From contig FJOG01000002.1 of the NCBI GenBank assembly GCA_900073065.1, positions 1,182,652-1,246,651 of the forward strand: a stretch of 64,000 nt of DNA, read 5' to 3'. The stretch is from Phialocephala subalpina (Eukaryota; Ascomycota; Leotiomycetes; Helotiales; Mollisiaceae). Positions 25,275 through 35,949 of this stretch are shown here, piece after piece. The notes beneath the pieces are model-generated. The model was given only the letters and a program-made list of their open reading frames with translations. It was not told where the DNA came from and made no database searches. Each line of letters opens with the position of its first letter. Position 1 is the first letter of the stretch. A program made the translations under genes and the position numbers.

Positions 25275-27552
25275 ATGGATCCCATCACTTGCTTCTCCCT
25301 TGTGGGCACTGTAGTTGAGTTCATTGACTTCACTTCCAGGATAATAACGAAGACTCACCAGCTGTGCGATGACGGCAGGCTCTCGATACATAAGCAGGCT
25401 GAAGTTGCGACAAACGAACTTCTGGATATCTGTACCAAGCTTCAACAGTCACATAACCAAGCTCTCCCAACTCTGACAGAGGACGAAGTTGCGTTACAAC
25501 CACTCTGCAATGATTGTGAAGTGCTCGCCCAAGAGCTTCTTGGGAGGCTGAAAAGGCTGGATACAGACGACAAAGGCCAAGTATGGCAGAGTTTACGCCA
25601 TGCCATCTCGAGCATGTGGAATGCGAAGGAAATAAGGGAGATGCAGGAGTGATTGTCCAAATATAGGAAGGAAATTGACACCCGCCTTTTGTCTTCTCTC
25701 AGGTATAACTTACCCTTAGCCTTTCCAGAGGAACACGACTAATGAGAGTGCGGTTAATTTCAGAAAACATATTGACCTACTTTCCATTCAACAATCGCAA
25801 CGATTTAGCTCTCTTGATATACAAACCCAACGGATAGTAATCGCTCTGTGCGATATGAAGAGCACCATCACTCAAGAAATCACAGATCAAATAGGGGCTT
25901 TGGCACAACCCCTCTCGAGGCGTGAGATAGTTAGTCTCGACCCCGGTCACATCAGCCAAAAGGTCGTGCACAGGTTCCAGCAGAAGCCCCTCACGGCTGC
26001 AGAGGAAGAGGCGGCGCTGCGGGAGAAGATCGGAAAAGAAATCCTTGGGAGTCTCACATTCCCAATGATTGCCCAACGATATGAGGCTATAAATGAAGCG
26101 CATGCAAAGACATACGGATGGAAATTTAAGAACGTTCAGCGCGATGAAATTCATTGGAGCAATTTCGTAGAATGGCTCGAGCAAGGGGATGGCCTCTACT
26201 GTATCAACGGGAAGGCGGGATCAGGTAAATCCACCTTGATGAAGTATATATCCGAGAGCCCAGTGGCGCAGAAGCACCTCTCTATATGGGCAAAGAGTTC
26301 ACAGCTATACGTCGCCGACCTCTTCTTCTGGAACAGTGGAACAAATCTACAGAAATCCCAGCTTGGTCTTCTCCGACCCCTCTTATACGACACACTTCGT
26401 CAAGTTCCTGATCTTATTCCTATCGTACTCCCATGACAGTGGGCTACCGAGAGGACTTCGAGTATGAAGCCACATTACCAACCATCCTTGCGCTTTCGTT
26501 TGCTTCAAAGGATCTTTGATTCGCTGAGACTGCCCCAATGGATTTCCTGACTATTCATGAAATATTTGAGAGGTGCGATTACATGAATACGCGATTAATG
26601 AGTCGATGTGGAAGGTTGCTGGAAACACAGAAGAAGCTTTCTTAAGAAGGAGCTCCAATGATTACCCCAGACTCGATTGTTGGATATTTGCATCGTACTG
26701 TCAAGGATTTCCTTGTCAAACCGGAGACTCGCTACATCTTAGCCGACCAGTCAGGACAGACATTCGACCCATCTACACATATTTTGAAGTCGTGTATCTT
26801 ACAGCTGAAAGCTCTAGCTATGATGTCGGCCAGGCAAGGTGTAGGAAGAAGGCACCTGATCAACAGGTCTCTGAGCTTTGCCAGAAGAGCAGAACAGGAG
26901 ACTAAAGAAGTTCAGACTGGGTTGCTGAACTCGCTCGCTATGGCTGCAAGATCCTCAGCTCAAGACAGAGCCAGGGCGAAGATACCATATTTGAGACCGT
27001 GCAGGAGGAAGGTTCGGGAAGAATGCTACGTGAGCTATCCGCTGTAACCTCAGCCAGTACATCCGTAGTACTCTGTCAAACCAAAAGTAGCCTGGTTAAT
27101 CGAACAGGGAGATGCCTCTGCTTAGTTACGCCCTGAATCATCGTAATCATTCGGGACAGGTAGTTGCACTTCTTGTTGTGAAGGCACTCCTAGAAACCGG
27201 GGCAAATCCGAATCAATGGCACAGTGATAAGACAGCTTAGATCGAAGTAATGAATTATCTGGTTCGCAACTTCAACTGGAACGCCCATTGGACAAATGAA
27301 GCATCACGACGGAAACTGCTATTCGCATGGTTAGACATCGTGAAAGAATTCCTACTATATGGAGCTGACGGCTCTGCCACTTGCATAGGTCTTCGTCGGC
27401 ATGCCGGAATTGGAAGGGACCCAGAACAACTGTCGGAGTTCGCGCTCTGGGCTATAGAAGAGGTCGTAGAGGAAGTATTTTCTGGTCTTCCGGACACCCT
27501 CCTGAAGCTCCAGTCCCTCCTCATCCGGAAAATCGAGCCACAAAATCAATAG
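25275..27552 (+). pseudogene. Decayed NACHT/ankyrin STAND (NLR-like) gene
   Basis: The order of parts is that of fungal STAND proteins: an N-terminal domain starting MDPITCFSLVG at 25275, an intron with intact ends (about 25703-25763, GTATAA...TTTCAG), a NACHT P-loop GKAGSGKST near 26208-26235, a LHRTVKDFL block near 26690-26718, and ankyrin-like ALLETGANPNQW near 27190-27220. The frame is broken by TGA 25650-25652, TGA 26434-26436, TAA 26643-26645 and TAG 27238-27240. A shift and probable internal loss lie around 26440-26575, because P-loop and HRTVKDFL are only about 165 codons apart where about 300 is usual. Known role of intact relatives: non-self recognition and programmed cell death. 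This copy is almost surely inactive. Each stop can be explained by one C-to-T or G-to-A change. Confidence 0.85.
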
Positions 27553-27914
27553 GAGTCTCAGGAGATTAAAAAAGATTCTTTGTGCTGCTTTCAGTAGAAT
27601 CCTCTGGCATTGGTGTGGCTATGAATGTAAATAATTAGACGTCTTTTGCAAGGACGAGATGAAATAAGAAACAATGCGGGACTCGACAGCGGAAACGAAA
27701 TGACAATAATATCACAAACATACTTGAAACTCAGCTAGCCTTCATCCTACGAATAACAGCTTGAAACTTCAAGCGTATAACTACATATGCAAAGGGAGTA
27801 TGACTAGCAAACACAACACAAGACACCCAATACCTCCACCACGTCCCCTGACTCGATGTCCTCTTTGTGTTCTCGATCATAATAACAAGAAGATCCAGTA
27901 AAATAACTTATACC

Positions 27915-27934
27915 CCGCGCCGCGCCGCGCCGCG
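27915..27934. repeat. CCGCG microsatellite, four units
   Basis: Four exact CCGCG units. The block is strikingly GC-rich compared with its A/T-leaning surroundings. Confidence 0.9.
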
Positions 27935-28942
27935 GTACCCCGCTATTCACAACTCATTTCCTCAAATTCACAAGGAGGATGACTTCATGAATAGTAGCTC
28001 ACGCTTCCTCCTTCCTTCCGATCCTAGAACAAATTTTCACTTTTCCTTCTCTTAGAAACAAGAACTTGCTTTGACTTCTCCAGAAGTATAAGCTCGCAAC
28101 TTCTGACCGAGATTTGGATTTGCAGAGACTAGGAGCGGTCAGAAATGTCTTTTCAGGAAACTGATGTTGACAGTCCGGCTAGGGCCATGATTGTGGGCGT
28201 GATATTCTCGTTGTGTTGATTGCTTGGAGGGGTACCTTACTGGTACGTTGAGAGGATCGAGATTAGGAGCTTTGAGTTTGATAGATGAGATGCATGTAAC
28301 TTGGCAGCAGTAACGGGCGTGGCAGTAAAAGTAAGAGCTTGAGATTCAAAGAAGCCAAGGGACGTAATTGAATGAATCTTTCGCTGATCAATGTTTTAAA
28401 CACGCGAGCACTTCGCTTTCGTACCAAGGCAGTAGTCTTGGTCCCATATAATCTTGTGATTAAGGATGATAATCACAATCACTGGTACTAGTATCTAAAA
28501 CCGCCGCCTGAAGAGCATGGAACAATACTGGAACAGGAAGGTACAAGACTGACTGTATACCACCTTTCTCTCCCCTCCATCTTCAACACCAGGACCGCCT
28601 GCTCATATCAAAGGCATGACTTTCAGACAGTTGATAGTGATATATTTGTTGTCAAGTATGTTATCGAATATCAGATGGAAAGAAAGGGCAGATAATAATT
28701 CTCGAGAGCAGTGAGATTGTTCAAAATACAGAGTCCAATCCAGTTCTCTGAAAATGAAACAGAAGCTGACTAGCTTTTTGCCGTAATGGGGTTGTTTTCT
28801 GCATAGGAGAAGTAACGTTATTGCTAAATTGTGTTCGTGGAGATCTTCGGAGCGGCGTTTAGAAAGGTCAAGGGTGACCGCTTGACACGCTGACCTTTGC
28901 CCTAACTCCCGCTATCAACCACAAGATCGACCACAGTTCCAT

Positions 28943-28974
28943 CAACATCTCAACATCTCAACATCTCAACATCT
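28943..28974. repeat. CAACATCT tandem repeat, four units
   Basis: Four exact 8-bp units, continuing into a partial fifth. Intergenic. Confidence 0.95.
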
Positions 28975-30492
28975 CAACAACAAAAATACAGGTCATCTAT
29001 TCCTCACAGATCGAGTATCGAAAGAGCATCAGGAAGCTTTTCATCGCTCGAGCAATAGATTGCATTTATAGTTGTGGTATAGTAGCGAGGAGGGCGTGAA
29101 ACGCTTTCCAACCTCCGGCCAAGCTGAGATCTAAAAAAATCTCAAAAAAATCTCCCAAAAAAATTAAAAATTAATTATTTTAGGCGACTAGACGTGCAAC
29201 AAACTTTTTGAATGTCCAAGATTTTTGGGACAATGAGGTGAATTCTAAGATTTGTGTGGAGAGCTGTGAGATTGTTTTGTAGCCGCAGGAAGTGCCGCAC
29301 AGGCTCAAAGGCGGCGTGAATACCGAGAGATCAAAACTACTCATTCACTCCAGGAGTTCAGATCGTAACGTTAAGTTCAAGTTCACTTGACGTTGCTCCT
29401 CAACAAGAGACTGAAGCCCTCGTTCCTCGTCATCTTCAAGATCATCAACGAAGAAACAAACACCACAAAGAAACGTTCCACAGTACCACAGCAAGATTCA
29501 ATTTATGACTACACTCGCAATATATACGAAACAGGCCCTCAATCAAATATTAATCAGCCTTCATCTCACATCAGCTCCTCCCGAAACACAGAAGGGTCAC
29601 GTGCCAACTCGGAGACCGAAATCCGCCGACGTCTAGAAGATCTCCATATTTGGAAAATGGAGAAGAGAGCAACTGAATCTGCCTTGCGCTATATTCTCTC
29701 ATGATCCCTATGTTCACTGCCACTACGCAAATGAACTTTTGGGATCTCTTCAGCTTTGGTGGGGGCTCGGCTACCCCCACCTCCCCTTTCCTGCCTGATT
29801 GGACAAACAGCAGAAATAGAAAATCTATTTTCTGATTCGACGGCGCTTAATATTTGTAAGAACAAATTTGGAATGTAGGACACGAAATGACGACCATCGT
29901 ACCACAATCGAACGAGTTTGGATAAAAAGAAGAAAAAAAAGGACTGTGCCTCACTCGAGGGAAGGAACTGAGGGGGTGGCGGGTAGGGCTGGCGGAACGA
30001 TGAATGAGGGGAAGATGCAATAATGAGGCACTGTAAATTATGAACACGAGACATTTATTGTAGAAGGAAGCAATGGCACGGTTACACGGATGACTCGGAG
30101 TTGGTGAGTAACTATGATTAAGTGACAGATATTAAGAAAGTTGGGATATTGAAGTTTTGCGCAGTTCCGTGCTTTTGCACCCGAACACGAGAGAGGGTAG
30201 AGGTCAAAAGGTAGATAACGAATGGTGGTCATTTCGGGAAGGTAGTAAAGAAACCAATAAAACAGAAACGAACGGGGAAAAACAGTCAATGAAATCCATC
30301 GCTATGCACCTTGGTATGCTTTCCATAAACCTAAACCTGATATCCTTGCTCCTGCACGCTATGCATCGATTCCCAAAGAAAAACAAGACAAAGTAGAAAC
30401 CCCAGAATCCTATCACCTCGTACGCCTCATAACCAATTTTCCTCGTATCGATAAGACGTCATTCGCGAGATCGGTACTCGGTGAGACACTAT

Positions 30493-31258
30493 TCAGTACC
30501 CAGTCGTGGTTGGAGGCGTATCCCAATGCCGCAGCATCTGTTCGAGAGCTCGATTCCATTCGTAGGCGAAGCAAGCAGCAAGTTGTTCTGCTTCCTCAGC
30601 TTCCGGTATTCGACCACCCCACATATCCGGTTTCGCTGCTTCGGAGGCGGCGTATGTCTCGATCATTTGACTGGTAATAAATGTCAGCGAGTAATGTTTG
30701 TACTAAGCCTCATTGATACTTACTCGTCTCTCATTTTGACAAGTACCAGCCAAGCGTAGTTCCAGCTGCGATTGCTCTCTGGATCATTGCTAACCCTCCA
30801 TTTTGCGTCGTCTAGCATGTCGCTGCAGAATGGGTAGTCGCGTGTGAGACCTCGAAGTTCGTTGAGTAGCTGGTTTGAAGTGACATAGTACGTCCAAGCC
30901 GTGGTCATAGGCCCTTGGAAAGCCAATTGGTCTTCTTCGGAGGCAGTTGCAGCGACCCGTTCGATACGACAGAGTTCGGTCATGGTGTTGACGCGGTGGG
31001 TGTTCAAAGACTCGATCAGATCAGTGACACTCTGCTACAATTGGTTAGAGATTGTACAGGTATTGGGGGTTTGCAAAGTATGGTATCATGGAAGACATGA
31101 TCAACACCCCAGGAAAGAAGTGCATAATGGCTCGGCTCTCGTGAGGGGTGAAGAGAGGGGGAGATTACGAAAAATAGCCCGTGACTCACTTGGGTCGTCC
31201 GCCTTCTGCTTGACGAGCTACTATGGCCTCCATGGCGTCTTGATCTTCCAGAAGACAT
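30493..31258 (-). CDS. Small hypothetical protein, three exons
   Basis: Exons on the minus strand: 31258-31190, 31034-30724, 30670-30493; introns have GTGAGT/TAG and GTAAGT/CAG ends. Joining them gives a continuous 185-residue protein. It begins with a Ser/Arg/His-rich stretch (MSSGRSRRHGGHSSSSSRRR), then a mostly helical, charged body ending in HWDTPPTTTGY. There is no signal peptide or transmembrane segment. I do not recognise the family and give no function. The agreement of phase over both introns and the sensible composition of all three exons argue for a real gene. The second exon can start at either of two tandem acceptors (TAGCAG), adding or dropping one Gln. Confidence 0.7.
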
Positions 31259-31375
31259 GCTGAGATGTGTAACAGCAATATCTTGCCCAGTGCGGATGTC
31301 AAGCTTCTTAAATCGGCTCGATGTTTGGCTTTCCTCCAAGCTGAAGAAGGATGTGATAGTTGTGGCGGTGCGCCT

Positions 31376-31812
31376 CTACCATGTAATTTGGCCAAGAAGG
31401 TCTACCACAGAATATTCGGGGCGGAAAAGATGGTATGAGGCGTTTCCGTCGGTCGATATAGATTTGTAGGATGAACTTGGGAAAAACAACAGAGCGAGAT
31501 ACAAAAGCAATATATACTGAGATAGATCTGCAAGAGCAAGGAAAGCAGGTTCAAGATACGTGTAACAATCGTGTACAGTGATAAGAACCCGACAGCCTGG
31601 CCCCAGGCAATCCGGTATCCCATACAGCAATACGAACCAGTGAGAGTGGTAATACCATTCATCTCACGGGGTGTATACGTCACGGCGAGTGACTGAAGTG
31701 CAGAGCTGGACATGAGGACAAGAAACCCAAGAAAGACAGGAAGCAGTAGCTTGACGGCAGGGTGAAAGAGACAAGGGACTTTGGAGATCCAAGTTTGAAT
31801 AAGGCAGAACAT
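31376..31812 (-). CDS. Possible small membrane protein, two exons
   Basis: Candidate exons 31812-31626 and 31527-31376, joined across a GTATGG donor and a strong pyrimidine-rich acceptor (CTTTCCTTGCTCTTGCAG), give 112 residues. Two hydrophobic segments, one around LLLPVFLGFLVLM and one around YILLLYLALLFFP, suggest two transmembrane helices. Family not recognised. The start is the first ATG of the frame. It lies 117 bp upstream of the neighbouring small gene on the same strand. The alternative is a chance frame; support is the splice signals and hydrophobic pattern only. Confidence 0.3.
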
Positions 31813-33677
31813 TCTTCAGCCCCGTTTGCCTTGTGAAGGCTAGAACATTTCCAGCCACGTGCTAGTATCTGACTTTGATCGTTGTAGCACGGTTCTCGAG
31901 TCCGTATGGCTACCGCCCGGAGCCGGCCCTGGTCCTTGACGCTGAGCCATTGTCCGACCTGAACGAGGGATCAGGCAGAAAATCCTAATTCGTGTCCGTA
32001 GTCAGAGGATTGAATTCCACCTTTTCAATATGTGTATGAGATTCTTCTGATCATGAGGACTTTTGAACGTTGACTGGCGAGAAAGAAATCGAACGTATGC
32101 TTATGAGGAAGAGTTAAGGGAGCGATAGACGACTCGGTTGGTGCTGACGTCCATTTTTAGCCTTGTCAGAAGTGGCTTCAATTATGCTAAGGATTAAGCA
32201 AAGAGGAACTTACGGCTACGACGAGAACACACGGACGAAAAGAGGTCCGTCGGAAGCTGCACTAGTGACATTATTCGAACTCCAAGTTCAGTCGGAGTTG
32301 AATCCGGAAGTAGGGAACAGGCATCGTTGGATAGCCTTGCATGAGCGGCCGTGCAGGAACAGATGATTGGATCTCTTTTCTCATTTGCCACATGAGAACG
32401 ACTCCTTGGATGTGGCTGCCATATAATACCTCAGGCCTTCGATTCTGAAACGACATGTGATGCTTCACCGGATGTCAAGATGTGCAAAATATCCTATTCG
32501 GCTTCCATATCGGCCGCAATCCAGGCTTCTGTGGCGAGTCATCCAAGTGCTGACGGCCAACAGCCACATCTCTTCAGCCCTATTTACGACCCCCGTATTC
32601 CCATAGGTCGGCGTAGAAGGTATTTGTGAGTTTTCGACGTCGTCTGTTCGTCCGGCAAAGAGAATTATTGATGCCTCAGTCCTCGACGATGTTTCAACCG
32701 CGTTGAGCTGAGGAGGAGATGGGCAGATGAGTAGTCGACATGTGGAGTTGTTCTCGAAGCCGACGCAGCTAAACGGTCGCAAATGGGGAATCTGCGGCGG
32801 GATCTGAATGGTTACCGAGTCTCGTAAAGGTGTATCGTATGCTGTGATACTGGATCTGCAGCTTGGATGTATTGTTGAAGTTGAAATTGAAGCAGCGAGG
32901 GAAGACAAGTCGGCGGGAATTATTGCCGATTTCTCCCCGAGAGACGCTGCCGAGAACTACAAGCGCGGCAGGCGCGATGGACATGCTGAACACTAAGTTT
33001 TCCCTCACCTATCAACCTATTCTCGGGGACTGATGATAAATATTACAAATCCTCAGAGTTTACAGCCTAACCTCAGCCTCAAGCGGCTTCGACCGTGGCC
33101 GCAGGAGCCGTCAAATTTGGTACCGAAATCTGAGATTCTGAGGTGAGCTCGGCATTCTAGATGGTAAGCACCCCACGTCTACCAACGTTTCACTTTCAGC
33201 CGCAATCTGCTGATCTCTTAGATGTTCAAATATGACGTTGTCTCACGTCTTTCTCGCCTTGGGACCGAAAGAGGTTCGGGTTCGGAGCTATACACGTGAC
33301 TCGACGGAGAAACCTGGAATTTTGGAAGTCTCCGGATCAAAGACGTATCATCTGTCGCCTATATCCTAGGCATATTCTTTGAGCAACACTCTGTATTCTC
33401 AAAGCTCTCTCCCAGGAGCTCATGAGTGCAGATAGCTTCCAAAGATTTTGTCACGTGCCTCAACTCAGATAATCAGATATTTGAGATGGATGATGATGAA
33501 AATTGGTCAACAACCTCGAGAAGGCGCGAGAGTTGCGGATACGCTGGAGCGCGCGTAAATTGTCTCAGGGCTGCGCTTGCAGGACTGCACAAGTGCAGCG
33601 GTTACCTATCCGAAGTCGCCCCTGGCCATCCACCTTCGCCATTAAACTTACTTGTAGACTAGAAATCTTTGATTTCC
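31813..33677. other. Intergenic region, no supported gene
   Basis: About 1.9 kb. A minus-strand frame near 32465-33008 shows a hydrophobic start (MSIAPAALVVLG) but I could not find a splice model that gives a sensible protein. The last part is the kinase promoter region. Confidence 0.45.
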
Positions 33678-35155
33678 ATGTCTTCTCGTCCTCGTATATT
33701 CTTGCGGCTGCGAACGCCAGTCTTGGATAGATCTCGCCTTATTTCATTCTCCTTCTTATGTCGCGCAGCCCGCGTTACATCGCGCTCCATGTCATTCTCG
33801 GCCACTTCGTTTGAAGAAGAGAGGGAGGTGGGCTTCGAAAAGTTCTACCCGATGACCTTGGGCGAAGTCATCAATGAAAAGTATAAGGTCGTGGCGAAAC
33901 TTGGCTTCGGATCAGCAAGCACGATATGGTGCTGTCGTAACCTGGCGTGAGTGAAACTCAGAGGGCATGAGGTGGAGCCTAGCGTTGACCAGATATACCA
34001 GCACAAATAAATATGCCGCACTGAAGATTTACGCCCACGATTTGGTTGCAGAAGATGAGATTTACAACGAAACTGCGATCTACAAACATCTCAGCACCGC
34101 GGGGAACCCCGACCATCCTGGCAAGATGTATGTCCGCACCATTCAGGATTCCTTCTTTGTTACGAGCAGAGCAGGGAATCCCCATCAATGTTTAGTTCAC
34201 GAGGTCCTTTCCAACGACATATTGAGCCTCCGGTATACTCGCCCAGATCGTAAACTACCCGAGGCAATGCTTAAGCAAATTTTGATCCATTTGCTGCTCG
34301 CACTAGATTTCTTGCATAGCGAGTGCCATATCATCCACACAGGTCAGGTCGCCCCTCTCACTCTGCTTTGGAAAACATTGACAGAATGCCAGATATAAAA
34401 GAAGAGAATATCTTGCTGGGTTTGGTCGATTCATCTATCGTGGAACAGCTGGACACAAAAGAAATCGCGGCATCGAGCCTCTACAAAAGTGTCAATGGGT
34501 ACAATCTCTACAAAAGCGCAAACTTCGGTATTCCAACAAGGTTTGGCCGCCCGATCCTGTGTGACTTCTCCCTCGCTCGGAACGGACAGGTCGAGCACTG
34601 TCATGACATCCAGCCGGATCCTTACCGGGCTCCCGAAGTCATTCTAGAGATGCCCTGGGGCTATGCTGTGGATATGTGGAACGTCGGAGTCATGGTGCGA
34701 GATTTCCTGCATGTGGATAATAGCACGAAACTAATGAGAGCTTCTAGGTCTGGGACATGTTTGAGAACAGACGCATGTTCGATGTGCTTGACCCCGAGAC
34801 TGGCAAGTATGGGAACCGCTTCCACCTTGCTAGTATAGTTGGTCTTTTGGGACCTCCTCCCCTCGAGTTCCTCCAGCGAAGCGAATGCAGCTCCGTTTAC
34901 TTCGATGACAGAGGTAAGTACTTGATTCCAAGGATGTGCATCCGGCAACCTAATATGCATACGACAGGTAACTGGAAGTGTCTGAATCCTGTCCTATCAG
35001 TGTCTTGGGAAGATTCCGAGAGGAATCTCGAGGTTTCCAATAAGAAAGGCTTCCTCGACTTCGTCCGCAAAATGGTCAGGTGGACGCCAGAATCGAGAGC
35101 GTCGCCCTCTGAGCTATTAGAAGACCCTTGGCTTCTTGGAGATGTAGAGGAGTAG
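33678..35155 (+). CDS. SRPK-like serine/threonine protein kinase
   Basis: Exons 33678-33946, 34002-34342, 34393-34694, 34748-34913, 34968-35155; 421 residues. Gly-rich loop [10 protein letters not shown] at 75-84, ATP-binding Lys98 in AALKIY, catalytic HTDIKEEN with Asp204, a DFS in place of DFG with Asp261, the [12 protein letters not shown] activation/P+1 block near 278-287, then [15 protein letters not shown]. This order and wording match the expanded fungal SRPK-like kinase family, which phosphorylates Ser/Arg-type substrates in characterised members. The first 45 residues are basic and hydrophobic, typical of this family and possibly a targeting sequence. The loop between the catalytic Asp and DFS holds an internal duplication ([16 protein letters not shown]). 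Catalytic Asp and Lys are present, so activity is possible, though the Gly-to-Ser change in DFG is unusual. Confidence 0.85.
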
Positions 35156-35949
35156 GAGTTGGTCTTCGTTGGATAACCTAGGCAGCCATTGGTAGGTGTC
35201 GATGCCTATTAGGGTTTGAACTGGAACACGGCGAGCACAGGAGAACTTGGCTAACTTATAGCGTTCGTTGCGGAAAGCTTACATAGTAAAACAAGCAACC
35301 TGTATGCCAACATTACTTATATTGTTGAGTTCTGTCTTTCATCTGGGGTTACAGCACGCGAAGAAATGAACGATCTCACTGTACTACTACGAACCGACCA
35401 ATTGTACATGCTACGTCTAAATAGTTTATTGCTTAAATGATAACATATATTGTTGACAGTCTAACAAAGCCCACAAAGAATATGTCAAACACATGTTTCC
35501 AGACGGCTATCCAGAGACCCTTTTGACAGCCCCGGCGGCGCTTAAAAAAGACCTCCGGTTTGCCCGGCGATGGGCAACCTGGGTAGAAGGTTACGTTGAG
35601 ACGAAAGACGGTCTGGTACCTGGTCTAGGCGTCGGGGTTGGTCTGCCTGTTGGGCTGGAGATCAAGAAGAGAATGTGCGGATGGATCTAACCAAGGGATC
35701 ATTAAATAATTGCTTGTGCTGATGTGTGATCTAGTTACTCGACCACCTCAAATGAAGGTGCATTGTCTTGACATACAAATGCATTGATTCCGCTCTAAAA
35801 AGCCGGCCGCCGACGGCCGTTTATCATCTAGATCACGTATCTATGTACCCTCTTGACTCAACCGCTATGCCCTTTTCTGAAGACGCCAAAACACCATATC
35901 ATCAATTAGTCCTGTACACCTGTACCTATTCCCATCTACCCACGCAGTA
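35156..35949. other. Convergent intergenic region
   Basis: About 0.8 kb between the 3' ends of the SRPK-like kinase and the MFS gene. A 65-codon ATG frame at 35493-35690 has no recognised domain and may be chance. Confidence 0.5.

Larger units (their letters stand above)
27553..30492. other. Intergenic region with two short tandem repeats
   Basis: About 2.9 kb without a supported gene. It contains a GC-only microsatellite (27915-27934), an 8-bp repeat (28943-28974) and an A-rich patch around 29120-29180. A 105-codon + strand frame at 29387-29704 starts only at TTG and has no recognised domain. Confidence 0.5.

Noticed and set aside
29387..29704. 105-codon + strand frame
   Set aside because: Starts only at TTG and lacks recognisable content.
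32465..33008. Minus-strand frames with a hydrophobic start, possible spliced gene
   Set aside because: No splice model joined the frames into a sensible protein.
35493..35690. 65-codon + strand frame with ATG
   Set aside because: Short, unknown, in a convergent intergenic gap; chance cannot be excluded.
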